A stretch of DNA of 64,000 bases from positions 169,476-233,475 of the forward strand of contig NZ_FZNR01000014.1 of NCBI RefSeq assembly GCF_900188005.1, in the 5' to 3' direction. A program made the position numbers and the translations under genes. Each line of letters opens with the position of its first letter. Position 1 is the first letter of the stretch. Below the pieces are notes generated by a model. That model ran no database searches, was not told the DNA's origin, and saw nothing but the letters and a program-made list of their open reading frames with translations. This DNA is from Actinoplanes regularis (GTDB lineage: Bacteria > Actinomycetota > Actinomycetes > Mycobacteriales > Micromonosporaceae). Below are positions 17,294 to 25,986 of this stretch, one piece after another.

Positions 17294-19074
17294 GTCTGCC
17301 GGGCGGCACGCGGATCGGCGATGGCCAGCAGGTTCACCAGGAAGGCGACCGTTGCCGGGGCCGGTGCGGTGCGGCCGGCCAGGACGTCGGCGAGCCAGGC
17401 TTCGCGGACCAGGCCGGTGGTCCGCAGCGGGGCCGCCGCGTCCGGTTCGGAGCGCCAGTGGGCGACGACCAGGGCGGCCATCTCGGCGGCGCCGAGCTGG
17501 GGGCGGCCCTGGCCACGGAGCTTCTGACGGATCTTGCGGGCGGCTTTCCGGGCGGTCACCCGGGCGGCGGCGGTGCGGGCGGCCAGGCCGGGCCGGCCGA
17601 GGCGGTTCGGGATCAGGCCGGAGTCGAGCGGTACGGCGGCGAGCGCCGGGTCGAGGAGGCTGATCAGGCGGCCGGTGAGCAGACCGCCGCGCTTCTCCTC
17701 GGGCCGGACCGCGTGGGCCAGCTGGATGAAGCGGCGGTCGAACATCGGGTTGATGAAGTGCCGGTTCGCGGCGGCGAACGAGCCGTGCGCGCCCGACCAC
17801 CGCTGCATCCGCTGGTAAAGGTAGAAGTGGTCGGTCGCGGCGAGCCAGTCGGACGGGTATCCGTCGAACGACGCGGTGATCACCTCCAGGGCGTCGGCGC
17901 GGGCGGAGGCCGCGAAGCCGGGCTCCAGCGCCTCGGTCTCGACGGCCTCGTTCGCGTAGAGGCGCCAGGTCGCCAGCTTCTCGATGAGCTTCGGGGCGGT
18001 GGTGGCGCCGGACGGCTGGCCGAAGTAGTAGAAGCCGCGGCACGTCTCGCCGCCCAGCCCGGAGAGCCGGTGGCCCTGGTCGAGCCGGGCCTCGGCGCGC
18101 AGCAGCGGGGCGAGGGCGAGCGGGCTGGCCATGCAGTCCAGCTCGCGGGCCGCGCGAAGGGCCAGTTCGTGGGCTTCCCCGGGGGTGACCTCGGGGCCGT
18201 CGTCGAGCCAGTGGATGTGCAGCTTCAGGCCGGTCAGGTCGGCGAGACGGGTGGCGAACCGGGAGTCGGTGCCGCCGTGCGCGTCGAGGGTCAGCGCCGG
18301 CAGGCCCCGGCGCAGGTCCGGCGGGATCGCCGCGAGCAGCACCCGGGTGTCCTGCCCACCGGTGAGCTGCAGGACCGAGCGGGGATGGTCGCGCAGGTAC
18401 GCCTGATGGAATTCGGTCATGAGGGCGGCCTGCTCGGTGGCGGCCTCCTCGACCGACGGCGGCGGGCCACCAACGGCGAGGGACTCCTCGACGTAGCGGT
18501 GCAGGGTCACCGCACCGTTCTCGAGGATCGCGAGGTTGCCGGCGGGAACCTTGTCGACCCCGGCGAAGACGGTGCGCGTGCCGACCTGCCAGCCGACCAG
18601 GCTCTGGACCGCGAGGGCCGGCCGGTCGAGCTCCGCTCCGGCCAGCGCGCGCAGGGCGAGAGCGCTGGTCGAGACCGCGGCGACGCCCGGCCCCTGCCAC
18701 CAGAACAGCTGGCGGAAACCGAGCCAGTCGGTGGCCACGATCACCGGTGCGTCCGGGCCGTCGCTGTGGGCCGCGGCGAACGGTGGGATCAGGGCGGCGA
18801 GCGGGGCGCCGTCGACCTTGGCGCCCTCGCGCAGCAGGATGCCGAGGGCCTGGGTCGAGACGTCACCGCCCCGGGTCCGGGCCGCTTTGCCGAGCCGAAC
18901 GGTGAAGGCCCCGCTCTCCACCCGGTCGGTCGGGTCGGGGCCGTCCATCGCGACCCAACCCGTGGCGGTACGGGTGACGGTCGGCGTGCCGGTCAGGTGT
19001 GCCAGGACCGCGGGCGGGAGCTCAGCGCCGCCGGAAATCGCGAGCTGCCCGGAAACCGCAAGGAACGATCTCAC
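17290..19074 (-). CDS. Asparagine-synthetase-like ATP-pyrophosphatase, glutaminase residue absent
   Basis: 594 residues in AsnB-like order: a degenerate N-terminal glutaminase-like half, lacking Cys at position 2, and a synthetase half with a PP-loop variant LQLTGGQDTRVLLA (~235-248). In canonical enzymes this loop is SGGxDS; here the last position is Thr. Without the Cys it would use ammonia or another amine, or adenylate a carboxylate. Homologues in polysaccharide loci are thought to amidate uronic acids; that role here is inference. Starts with GTG 19074; its end is coupled to the NACHT gene. Confidence 0.75.
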   Translation of the reverse strand: MRSFLAVSGQLAISGGAELPPAVLAHLTGTPTVTRTATGWVAMDGPDPTDRVESGAFTVRLGKAARTRGGDVSTQALGILLREGAKVDGAPLAALIPPFAAAHSDGPDAPVIVATDWLGFRQLFWWQGPGVAAVSTSALALRALAGAELDRPALAVQSLVGWQVGTRTVFAGVDKVPAGNLAILENGAVTLHRYVEESLAVGGPPPSVEEAATEQAALMTEFHQAYLRDHPRSVLQLTGGQDTRVLLAAIPPDLRRGLPALTLDAHGGTDSRFATRLADLTGLKLHIHWLDDGPEVTPGEAHELALRAARELDCMASPLALAPLLRAEARLDQGHRLSGLGGETCRGFYYFGQPSGATTAPKLIEKLATWRLYANEAVETEALEPGFAASARADALEVITASFDGYPSDWLAATDHFYLYQRMQRWSGAHGSFAAANRHFINPMFDRRFIQLAHAVRPEEKRGGLLTGRLISLLDPALAAVPLDSGLIPNRLGRPGLAARTAAARVTARKAARKIRQKLRGQGRPQLGAAEMAALVVAHWRSEPDAAAPLRTTGLVREAWLADVLAGRTAPAPATVAFLVNLLAIADPRAARQT

Positions 19075-19235
19075 CGATCAATACCAATCATGCGTTTACC
19101 CTAGTATCCACAGAGGTCACGAGAAAGCGCCGGGTGGCCAGCGAAATCCGACATTCGGCCCGCATTTCCCGTACCGCTGCTGTCATTCTTCCGACCTGTT
19201 GGAATCATGTTCATCCTGCATGGTTTACTGCTCTG
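19075..19235. promoter_or_regulatory. Divergent promoter region
   Basis: 161 bp between the leftward asparagine-synthetase-like gene and the rightward acyltransferase. The first 40 bp are comparatively AT-rich, including a TACTAG/GGTAAA-type sequence on the minus strand that could be a -10 box. No operator-like repeat was seen. Confidence 0.4.
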
Positions 19236-20489
19236 ATGCGGGCTCCAATCTGGACGCGGCGAACCGTCGACTCGGCCTTCTCCGCCCCGGACAACAGTTT
19301 CGGCTTTCTTCGCCTGTTGTTCGCCTTCGCCGTCCTGGTCTCCCATTCCCTGCCGCTGGGTTACGGCGAGGAGGACCCGGGTGGCGGCCTCAGCCACGGG
19401 CAGACCGTGCTCGGCGAGATCGGCATCCTCGGCTTCTTCACCATCTCCGGGTTCCTGATCACCCGCAGCGCGGGCCGCGTCCCGCTCCCCCGCTACCTCT
19501 GGCACCGCGGCCTGCGGATCCTGCCCGGCCTGTGGGTGTGCCTGATCGTCACGGCGTTCGTCTTCGCCCCGGTGGTCGCGCTGATCGAGCGCGGCAGCCT
19601 GGCCGGCGTGTTCACCGAGCCGGGCGGCCCGTTCGGCTACGTGCTGAACAATCTCGCCATCGCCGTCCGGCAGTACGGGATCTCCGGCCTGCTGCTGGAC
19701 ACGCCGTACGGGCGGCTCACCGGGACGTCGGTCTTCGACGGTTCGCTGTGGAGCCTGATGTACGAGGTGCTCTGCTACTTCATGGTCGCCGGTCTGGCCG
19801 TGATCGGCGTGCTCAAGCGGGCCCGCTGGGTGGTCGCCGTGCTGGCCGCGTGCCTCTTCGCGGTGATCGTCCGGGACTTCCTGGCCGCGCCGCGGATCCC
19901 CGGCCCGCAGGGCGACCACGGCCCGTTCCTCGGCATCGGCGCCCTGGACACGTACTCGCTGGTCTACCTCACCTACGTGTTCCTGCTCGGCGCCCTCTTC
20001 GAGGTGTACCGGCGACGCATCGTGCTCAACGACGCCGGCGCGATCATCGCCGCCGTGGTGCTGGCCGCGTCGTTGCGATTCGGTGGCTTCGACGTCGTCG
20101 GTTACCCCGCGTTCGCCTACCTGGTGCTGTGGCTGGCGGTTCGGCTGCCCCGGCCGTTCCAGCGCGTCGGGCGGCACCACGACTATTCGTACGGCTTCTA
20201 CATCTACGCCTTCCCGGTGCAGCAACTGCTCGCCCTGCTCGGCGCCCCCGGCCTCGGCCTGCTCCCGTACGTGCTGCTCACGACGGCCGGCACGTTCGCC
20301 CTCGCGATCCCGTCCTGGCACCTGATCGAACGCCCGGCGATGTCGCTGAAGCACTGGAAGCCGCGTCAGCGGACCACCGCGGGCGACCAGGCGTCCGCGA
20401 CGAACAGTCGCGGCGAGCCGGTCCCGTCGGCCGGAACCACCCACACGTCACTGGCCGAGGGCCCGCTGCCGGAGCGCGGCAGGCCGTAG
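19236..20489 (+). CDS. Acyltransferase family 3 membrane protein (OafA/NodX-like)
   Basis: A 417-residue multi-pass protein. The N-terminal DNSFGFLRLLFAFAVLVSHS segment with its His (~37) and the ISGFLITRS motif (~68-76) are hallmarks of acyltransferase_3 enzymes, which O-acylate extracellular sugars using membrane-passed acyl groups. About ten hydrophobic helices follow and end at the family's WHLIERPAM motif (~365). The ATG at 19236 is chosen as the nearest start before the family N-terminus. The last ~40 residues lack similarity and lie over the 3' end of the convergent gene (124-bp overlap). Confidence 0.88.
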   Translation: MRAPIWTRRTVDSAFSAPDNSFGFLRLLFAFAVLVSHSLPLGYGEEDPGGGLSHGQTVLGEIGILGFFTISGFLITRSAGRVPLPRYLWHRGLRILPGLWVCLIVTAFVFAPVVALIERGSLAGVFTEPGGPFGYVLNNLAIAVRQYGISGLLLDTPYGRLTGTSVFDGSLWSLMYEVLCYFMVAGLAVIGVLKRARWVVAVLAACLFAVIVRDFLAAPRIPGPQGDHGPFLGIGALDTYSLVYLTYVFLLGALFEVYRRRIVLNDAGAIIAAVVLAASLRFGGFDVVGYPAFAYLVLWLAVRLPRPFQRVGRHHDYSYGFYIYAFPVQQLLALLGAPGLGLLPYVLLTTAGTFALAIPSWHLIERPAMSLKHWKPRQRTTAGDQASATNSRGEPVPSAGTTHTSLAEGPLPERGRP

Positions 20490-21391
20490 AGGACCTGCTC
20501 GTCGTCGAGCCACTCGATCTGGTCGTCCACGCTGTGCTTCTCCGCCAGCAGCGTGACCGCCCCGGACGCGAGGTCGTGGACGGCGATGGTCCACTGCCCC
20601 TCGGCCTGCCCGTTGCGGGTCTTGAACGCGACCCGGGTGCCGTCCGGCGACAGCGACGGGCACTCGGCGTCCGCACGCAACGCGGTCAGCTCGCGGGTCT
20701 TCAGACTGCCCCGCACCAGCCAGGTCTTGTCGCCGGACGCGGCGGTCGCGTAGAAGTGGTCGCCGTCGCCGGTGAACGTGACGCCCCACAGGTTGCGGTT
20801 GCGGGCGGTGTTGCGCCTGCCACCGACGTACAACTTGAAGTCGGTCTCCAGGTTGAGGCTCTTGCCACCGCCGGCGCCGAGCGGTGTCACCAGGGTCTCG
20901 GTGGAGAAGGCTCCGGGTGTGGAGTACGCATGGCCGGAGACGAACGTGGTGGTGGCCGCCCAGGCGCCGTCCGGGGAGAGCCGGGTGCGGCTGGGCACCC
21001 CGGCCAGCGGCAGCGACCGCCGCACCGCCCAGTCCGCGCCGAGCACCTCGGCCTGGTACGTGGTGACCAGGCCGGGCTTCGAGTACAGGCAGACCGCCTC
21101 GTCCCGGTGCGCGTAGACGCGATCGCAGCTGGCCCCGGTGAACGCCCGCGGGCCGGACGGGTCACCGAGCGGGACCGCGGCGACCCGGCCGTAGTCGTCA
21201 CCGATCGCCGTGCTGCGGAAGATCAGGTGCGGCTGCCGGGTCACCGTCGCCAGGTCGGTGACCGCGACCGGGGGCGCCGCCGCGGCCGCCCGCTCCCGCT
21301 CCCGGCGCACCTGCAGGACGAAGAGGATCGTGCCGGCCACGACGAGCACGAGGACGGCGGCGAACGCCACCAATCTGGAGCGAAGGGTCAC
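20366..21391 (-). CDS. Membrane-anchored TolB/PD40 beta-propeller-like protein
   Basis: 341 residues. An N-terminal transmembrane anchor (~5-25, LVAFAAVLVLVVAGTILFVL) is followed by propeller blades with S-P-D-G motifs (RTRLSPDGAWAATTTF, CPSLSPDGTRVAFKTRNG, VWVVPADGTGSPRLF), placing the domain outside the cell. PD40/TolB-like repeats usually mediate binding rather than catalysis. GTG 21391 overlaps the MFS stop (GTGA), so it is co-translated with the transporter and lies downstream of the aminotransferase. Its 3' end overlaps the convergent acyltransferase gene. Confidence 0.75.
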   Translation of the reverse strand: MTLRSRLVAFAAVLVLVVAGTILFVLQVRRERERAAAAAPPVAVTDLATVTRQPHLIFRSTAIGDDYGRVAAVPLGDPSGPRAFTGASCDRVYAHRDEAVCLYSKPGLVTTYQAEVLGADWAVRRSLPLAGVPSRTRLSPDGAWAATTTFVSGHAYSTPGAFSTETLVTPLGAGGGKSLNLETDFKLYVGGRRNTARNRNLWGVTFTGDGDHFYATAASGDKTWLVRGSLKTRELTALRADAECPSLSPDGTRVAFKTRNGQAEGQWTIAVHDLASGAVTLLAEKHSVDDQIEWLDDEQVLYGLPRSGSGPSASDVWVVPADGTGSPRLFVADAWSPAVVR

Positions 21392-22605
21392 GCGTCGATA
21401 CCTTTCAGCAGCCAGGCGGCTGCTCCGATGCCGACCACCAGGAGACCGGCGGCCAGATAGAGCGCGGACTGCGGCCCGATGCCCTCCCACAGCGCGGCGA
21501 ACGCCAGCGAGACCGCGAACCGGGCCAGCACCACCACGGTCTGCGCGGCCGCGATCCCGCTGCCCCGGGCGGCGGCCGGGACCCGCTTGCTGATCAGCGC
21601 GGGCAGCACGCCGTCGGTGGCGGCGTAGTAGGCGCCGAGCAGCGCGAGCGCGACCAGGGTGGCGATCAGGCCGCCGCCCGAACCGCCGGCGACCAGGTAG
21701 GTGAGCAGCAGCGCCAGGTGGCCGCCGACGAAGACCCTCGCCCGCCCGACCCGGTCGGAGAGCCGGCCCAGTGGGATGGCCAGCGACAGGTAGACGAGGT
21801 TGGTGCCGACGTACAGCAGCGGGAACCAACTCGCCGCGAACCCGCCGCTGTGCTGCAGCGACAGGTAGAGGAAGCCGTCGCTGACGGTGAGCAGGCCGAG
21901 CAGTCCGGCGGCCAGCAGCGGCCGGCGCAGCCGAGGACTGAGCAGCTCGGCGAAGAGCCGGCGGGCCGGCAGGCCGCCGCCGGCGGTCCGCCGGTCCGGC
22001 ACGAACAGCACCAGCACTGCGACGCCGAGCAGTCCGAACCCGAACGACGCCACGAAGACCGAGGTGTAGCCGCTGGGCACGAGCAGCAGCAGCCCGAACG
22101 CGGCGAGCGGCCCGAGCGCGGCGCCGATCGTGTCCAGGGTGCGGTGCACCCCGAACGCGCGGCCCAGCACGGCCGGATCCGAGGCGTCCGCGATCAGCGC
22201 GTCGCGCGGCGCGGTGCGGAAGCCCTTGCCGAGGCGGTCGGCGGTGACCACGCCGGTGATCGCGGCGAACCCGTGCGCGGGGATCAGGGCGATCCGGCTG
22301 AGCGCGGAGATGCCGTACCCGAACACGGCGACCCACTTGGGCCGGTTGGTGCGGTCGTTCAGGTAGCCGCCGAAGATCCGGACCAGGGCGCTGACGCCCT
22401 GATACAGACCGTCGACGACGCCGTACGCGAGCAGGCTGAGCCCGAGCTCGGCGGTCATGTAGAGCGGCAGGACGGCGGTCACCATCTCCGACGAGACGTC
22501 GGTGAGCAGGCTGACCACGCCGAGCAGGACGACCGTGGTGGCGACCCGGGCCTTGGGGCCGGCCGCCCGGTTCTCGGCGGGCCGGTCCCGGATGGTGATG
22601 TACAC
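21388..22605 (-). CDS. Major facilitator superfamily transporter
   Basis: 405 residues with about 12 hydrophobic segments. The MFS signature GYLNDRTNRPKWVAVFGYGIS between helices 2 and 3 and its echo PLGRLSDRVGRARVF between helices 8 and 9 are clear. The SLLTDVSSEMVTAVLPLY start is typical of MFS proteins annotated as permeases of unknown substrate. It lies 8 bp after an aminotransferase gene and overlaps the PD40 gene, so a role in moving a polysaccharide precursor or a signal is possible but unproven. Confidence 0.85.
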   Translation of the reverse strand: MYITIRDRPAENRAAGPKARVATTVVLLGVVSLLTDVSSEMVTAVLPLYMTAELGLSLLAYGVVDGLYQGVSALVRIFGGYLNDRTNRPKWVAVFGYGISALSRIALIPAHGFAAITGVVTADRLGKGFRTAPRDALIADASDPAVLGRAFGVHRTLDTIGAALGPLAAFGLLLLVPSGYTSVFVASFGFGLLGVAVLVLFVPDRRTAGGGLPARRLFAELLSPRLRRPLLAAGLLGLLTVSDGFLYLSLQHSGGFAASWFPLLYVGTNLVYLSLAIPLGRLSDRVGRARVFVGGHLALLLTYLVAGGSGGGLIATLVALALLGAYYAATDGVLPALISKRVPAAARGSGIAAAQTVVVLARFAVSLAFAALWEGIGPQSALYLAAGLLVVGIGAAAWLLKGIDA

Positions 22606-22613
22606 GCGGTTGT

Positions 22614-23723
22614 TCAGTCCTTAAGCGCGGCGACGAGCGCCCGCACGGTCGCTTCCTGCTGGTCGACGGTGATCTGCGGGTAGAGCGGCAGCGAGAGGAT
22701 CTCACCGGCCGCCCGCTCGGCGAGCGGGAAGTTGCCGGCCGGGAACGCGGGGTCGGCGAACGCGGGGGTCAGGTGCAGAGGGTACGGGTAGTGGATGCCT
22801 GCGCCGACACCCGACTCGTGCAGGCGCGACAGCACGGTGTCGCGGCGCTCGGGGCCGCCCGGGACACGGATCACGTAGAGGTGCCAGACGTGCTCGTTGC
22901 CGTCCAGGGTGGCCGGAAGGACGACGTCCACGTCGGCCAGCAGCTCGTGGTATCGGGCGGCGGCGGCGCGGCGGGCCGTGTTCCAGGCGCCGAGGCGGGC
23001 CAGCTTGGCGCGCAGGACCACGGCCTGCAGCGCGTCGAGACGGCTGTTCACGCCGACGATGTCGTGGACGTACTTCTTGAGGCCGCCGTGGCTGCCCAAG
23101 GTCCGTACCGTAATCGCTTGATCTTGATCTGGGGTCAGGACCGCGCCGGCGTCGCCGTAGGCGCCCAGGTTCTTGCCCGGGTAGAAGCTGGTGGCGGCGA
23201 TGCCGTCGGCGCCCGCGCCGCGACCGTGCCGCAGCGCGCCCTGGCTCTGCGCCGCGTCCTCGACCACCGCGACGCCGCTGCCCTCGAGCGCGGCACGCAG
23301 CCGCGGGGCGTCGGCGAGCTGACCGTAGAGGTGGACCGGGACGACCGCCCTGGTCTTCGGCCCGACCGCGGCGAGCATCCGGTCGACGTCGACGAGGTAG
23401 GTGTCCGGGTCGATGTCGGCGAGCACGACGCGGGCGCCGATCCGGACGACCGGCTCGGCGCTGCCGACGAACGTGTTGGCGGGCACGACGACCTCGTCAC
23501 CCGGGCCCACCCCGGCCGCGCGCAGGGCCAGCTCGACCGCGTCGGTGCCGTTGGCGACGCCGACGCAGTGGGCCGCGCCGGAGAACTCGGCGAACTCACG
23601 CTCGAACGCCGCGACCTCGGGACCGCCGACGAACCCGGTGGTGGCGAGCACCCGTTTGAACCCCGCGTCCACCTCCTCGGCGACCTCGGCGTGCGCGGCT
23701 TGCAGATCGACGAGCGGAATCAT
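22614..23723 (-). CDS. DegT-family sugar aminotransferase (WbpE/WlbC-like)
   Basis: 369 residues. It starts with MIPLVDLQAAHAEV (similar in WbpE-type enzymes), has GVANGTDAVELALRAAG (~54-70), VEDAAQSQGA and the SFYPGKNLGAYGDAG Lys segment, plus the IHYPYPLHLTPAF substrate-loop motif of the WbpE/WlbC group, which aminates UDP-2-acetamido-3-oxo-uronate. Together with the Gfo/Idh enzyme (11.2 kb) and acetyltransferase (10.4 kb) it fits synthesis of UDP-2,3-diacetamido-uronic acid. The ATG at 23723 is the natural start. Confidence 0.87.
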   Translation of the reverse strand: MIPLVDLQAAHAEVAEEVDAGFKRVLATTGFVGGPEVAAFEREFAEFSGAAHCVGVANGTDAVELALRAAGVGPGDEVVVPANTFVGSAEPVVRIGARVVLADIDPDTYLVDVDRMLAAVGPKTRAVVPVHLYGQLADAPRLRAALEGSGVAVVEDAAQSQGALRHGRGAGADGIAATSFYPGKNLGAYGDAGAVLTPDQDQAITVRTLGSHGGLKKYVHDIVGVNSRLDALQAVVLRAKLARLGAWNTARRAAAARYHELLADVDVVLPATLDGNEHVWHLYVIRVPGGPERRDTVLSRLHESGVGAGIHYPYPLHLTPAFADPAFPAGNFPLAERAAGEILSLPLYPQITVDQQEATVRALVAALKD

Positions 23724-24039
23724 GTCTTATGCGCTCCCGGAAGAGGGGTCTGGAGTGGACGGACACTATCGCCGCAAAGATCGCTCCGGCAGCCCATTGA
23801 CGGTTATCCGGCACGCGGTCTTCGTCACGGTGCGTCGTGAACGGCTCGTCTACTGTAGTCAGCGCCGCGAGCACGCCGGTGCCACCCGTTGGGTGGGGCG
23901 GGCCGTCCGTTCGGCTCGTATTCGACGATCCCCGGCGCTTCCACGATGACTGAAGGTGTCTGCATAGGACATCGACGCGTCGGTAGGGTTCGCCTGGGAT
24001 CAACCGCCCTCCGGGGCGGCCAGGGGGAGGCACATTTTG
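23724..24039. promoter_or_regulatory. Divergent intergenic region before the lipoyl-acyltransferase operon
   Basis: 316 bp separate the leftward aminotransferase and the rightward E1-alpha gene. Its middle (23760-23980) has several AT-rich pockets, including a TTGACG-like sequence at about 23798-23803 and TGCATAGGA near 23961, either of which could belong to a plus-strand promoter. GGGGGAGG at 24022-24029 is the ribosome-binding site of the E1-alpha gene. No coding frame or terminator is evident. Confidence 0.45.
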
Positions 24040-24975
24040 ATGTCGACGGCGCTCGCGCCGGCGCGGACCGGGAGCGACGAGCGGCTCACCGGATTCGCCG
24101 GCGAACCACTCGACCAGCGGAGATACCGGCGCATGCGGTTCATCCGGCGGTTCGAGGAGACGCTGCTCCAGCTCTTCGAAGAGGGTGCGCTCAACGGGAC
24201 CACGCACGCTTGCATCGGGCAGGAGGCCGACGCGGTCGCCGTCATCGAGCACCTGGCCGAGGGGGACCACATCTTCAGCAACCACCGGTGCCACGGCCAC
24301 TACCTGGCCCACTCCGGTGACGCGCTGGGGCTGCTGGCGGAGATCATGGGCAAGGAGGCCGGGGTCTGCCGCGGCATGGGCGGCAGCCAGCACATCTGCG
24401 CGCCCGGCTTCAAGTCCAACGGCGTACAGGGCGGCATCGTGCCGAACGCCGCCGGGATCGCGCTGGCCAACCAGCTCTCCGGCAACGACGCGGTGAGCGT
24501 GGTGTTCATCGGCGACGGCACCCTCGGCGAGGGCGTGGTCTACGAGACCCTGAACATGGCCGCGCTGTGGAAGTTGCCGCTGCTGGTGGTCTGCGAAGAC
24601 AACCGGTGGGCGCAGAGCACACCGATCGCGGCGAACCTGGCCGGTGACATGGCCGCTCGGTTCGCGGCCTTCGGGGTGCCGGTCCGCGAGGTGGACAGCA
24701 CCGACGTCGAGGAGCTGAGCGCGATCGCCGGCGAGGAGGTCGGCCTGGTGCGCGCCGGTGCCGGTCCACGGGTGCTGCTGATCCACACGTACCGGCTGTG
24801 TCACCACTCGAAGAGCGACGACGAGCGGCCGGAGCGGGAGATCGCCGACCGCTGGCTGGTCGAGCCGCTGCTGGTGCACGGCCAGCGCCTCGACGAGGCG
24901 GACCGGCGCCGGATCGACGACGAGGTGGAGACCGCTCTGGGCGAGGTCGTGGCGACGGCGAGGGCCCTGCCGTGA
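24040..24975 (+). CDS. Thiamine-pyrophosphate dehydrogenase E1 component alpha subunit
   Basis: 311 residues, slightly short for the family (320-400). Features: RFEETLLQLFEEG (~37-49), the H-C-H cofactor-region HRCHGHYLAHSGD (~82-94), the TPP/Mg motif GDG (158-160) ending with EDNRW (~186-190), and HTYRLCHHSKSDD near 240. It would decarboxylate a 2-oxoacid and form an acyl group for a lipoyl domain. The ATG at 24040 follows GGGGGAGG. It overlaps E1-beta by 4 bp (GTGA). The 2-oxoacid is unknown; pyruvate/acetoin-type enzymes are closest by eye. Confidence 0.9.
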   Translation: MSTALAPARTGSDERLTGFAGEPLDQRRYRRMRFIRRFEETLLQLFEEGALNGTTHACIGQEADAVAVIEHLAEGDHIFSNHRCHGHYLAHSGDALGLLAEIMGKEAGVCRGMGGSQHICAPGFKSNGVQGGIVPNAAGIALANQLSGNDAVSVVFIGDGTLGEGVVYETLNMAALWKLPLLVVCEDNRWAQSTPIAANLAGDMAARFAAFGVPVREVDSTDVEELSAIAGEEVGLVRAGAGPRVLLIHTYRLCHHSKSDDERPEREIADRWLVEPLLVHGQRLDEADRRRIDDEVETALGEVVATARALP

Positions 24976-25976
24976 TCTTCGCGAAGGAGCTCGGGGACAC
25001 GCTGCGCGGCGCGCTGACGGACGACCCACGGGTGGTGCTGCTCGGTGAGGACATCGCCGATCCGTACGGCGGCGCGTTCAAGGTGACCCGCGGCCTGTCG
25101 ACGGCGTTCCCGCAGCGGGTGCGCACCACCCCGATCAGCGAGGGCGCGATCGCCGGCGTCTCCGCCGGCCTGGCCCTGGCCGGTTACCGCCCGATCGCCG
25201 AGGTGATGTTCGGCGACTTCCTGACCCTGATGTTCGACCAGGTGGTCAACCACATAGCGAAATACCAGGCGATGTACGCGGGCCAGGCGACCTGCCCGGT
25301 GGTGGTGCGCGCCGCGACCGGCGGCCATCGCGGGTACGGCCCGACCCACAGTCAGAGCCTGGAGAAGCACTTCCTCGGCGTCCCGCACCTGCGGGTCGTC
25401 GCGGCCTCGCTCTTTCACGACCCGCGCGAGGTGTTCTCCGACTTCCTCGGCCGGGACGAACCGGTGCTCTACGTCGAACACAAACTGCTCTATCCGCAGC
25501 ACCTGACGCTGCCCGTCAACGGCCGGATCGGTGACCTGCTGGCGACGAGCGAGGGCGGCCCGCTGCCCACCGTCCGCCTCTCCGCGGTGCCGGTCGAGGA
25601 CTGCACGGTGAGCGTTCTCGCGTACGGCTATCAGGCGATGCTCGCCGCGAAGGTGATCGAGCGCCTCGCCATGGAGGAGGAGATCTTCGCCGAGCTGCTC
25701 GTGCCGGCGCAGATCGCCCCGATGGACTGGGCACCGGTCGAACGCTCGGTCGCGGTCACCGGCCGGCTCGTGACCGTCGAGGAGGGCGCCGACGGCTGGT
25801 CCTGGGGCACCGAGGCCGCGTCGGTCATCTCCCGCAGGCTGTTCGGCAGGCTTCGCCGGCCGGTGGACGTGGTGGCCAGTGAGGCCACCGTCATCCCGTC
25901 GTCGAAGACCAAGGAAGCGTCGATCCTGGTCGGCAGTGCTCAGATCGAAGCGGCCATCCGCGCCGCCGCCCGCTAA
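24972..25976 (+). CDS. Dehydrogenase E1 component beta subunit
   Basis: 334 residues of the usual length. VVLLGEDIADPYGGAFKVTRGL (near 22-43), RTTPISEGAIAGVSAGLALAGYRPIAEVMF (~51-80) and RAATGGHRGYGPTHSQS (~111-127) match E1-beta of pyruvate/acetoin/branched-chain 2-oxoacid dehydrogenases. It pairs with E1-alpha to bind TPP. GTG 24972 lies in the E1-alpha stop, so the subunits are co-translated. The next gene begins 10 bp downstream with a lipoyl domain, in place of a normal E2. Confidence 0.9.
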   Translation: MIFAKELGDTLRGALTDDPRVVLLGEDIADPYGGAFKVTRGLSTAFPQRVRTTPISEGAIAGVSAGLALAGYRPIAEVMFGDFLTLMFDQVVNHIAKYQAMYAGQATCPVVVRAATGGHRGYGPTHSQSLEKHFLGVPHLRVVAASLFHDPREVFSDFLGRDEPVLYVEHKLLYPQHLTLPVNGRIGDLLATSEGGPLPTVRLSAVPVEDCTVSVLAYGYQAMLAAKVIERLAMEEEIFAELLVPAQIAPMDWAPVERSVAVTGRLVTVEEGADGWSWGTEAASVISRRLFGRLRRPVDVVASEATVIPSSKTKEASILVGSAQIEAAIRAAAR

Positions 25977-25986
25977 GGAGACTCTG

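Noticed and set aside
14816..18700. A single 1294-residue minus-strand protein including the whole NACHT region
   Set aside because: The upstream ~470 residues overlap the asparagine-synthetase gene in another frame and have no domain; the ATG at 17293 with its ATGA overlap is the real start.
19101..20444. A 447-codon minus-strand frame opposite the acyltransferase gene
   Set aside because: Composition is typical of antisense of a membrane protein (Arg/Gln/His/Glu-rich) and no family motifs are seen.
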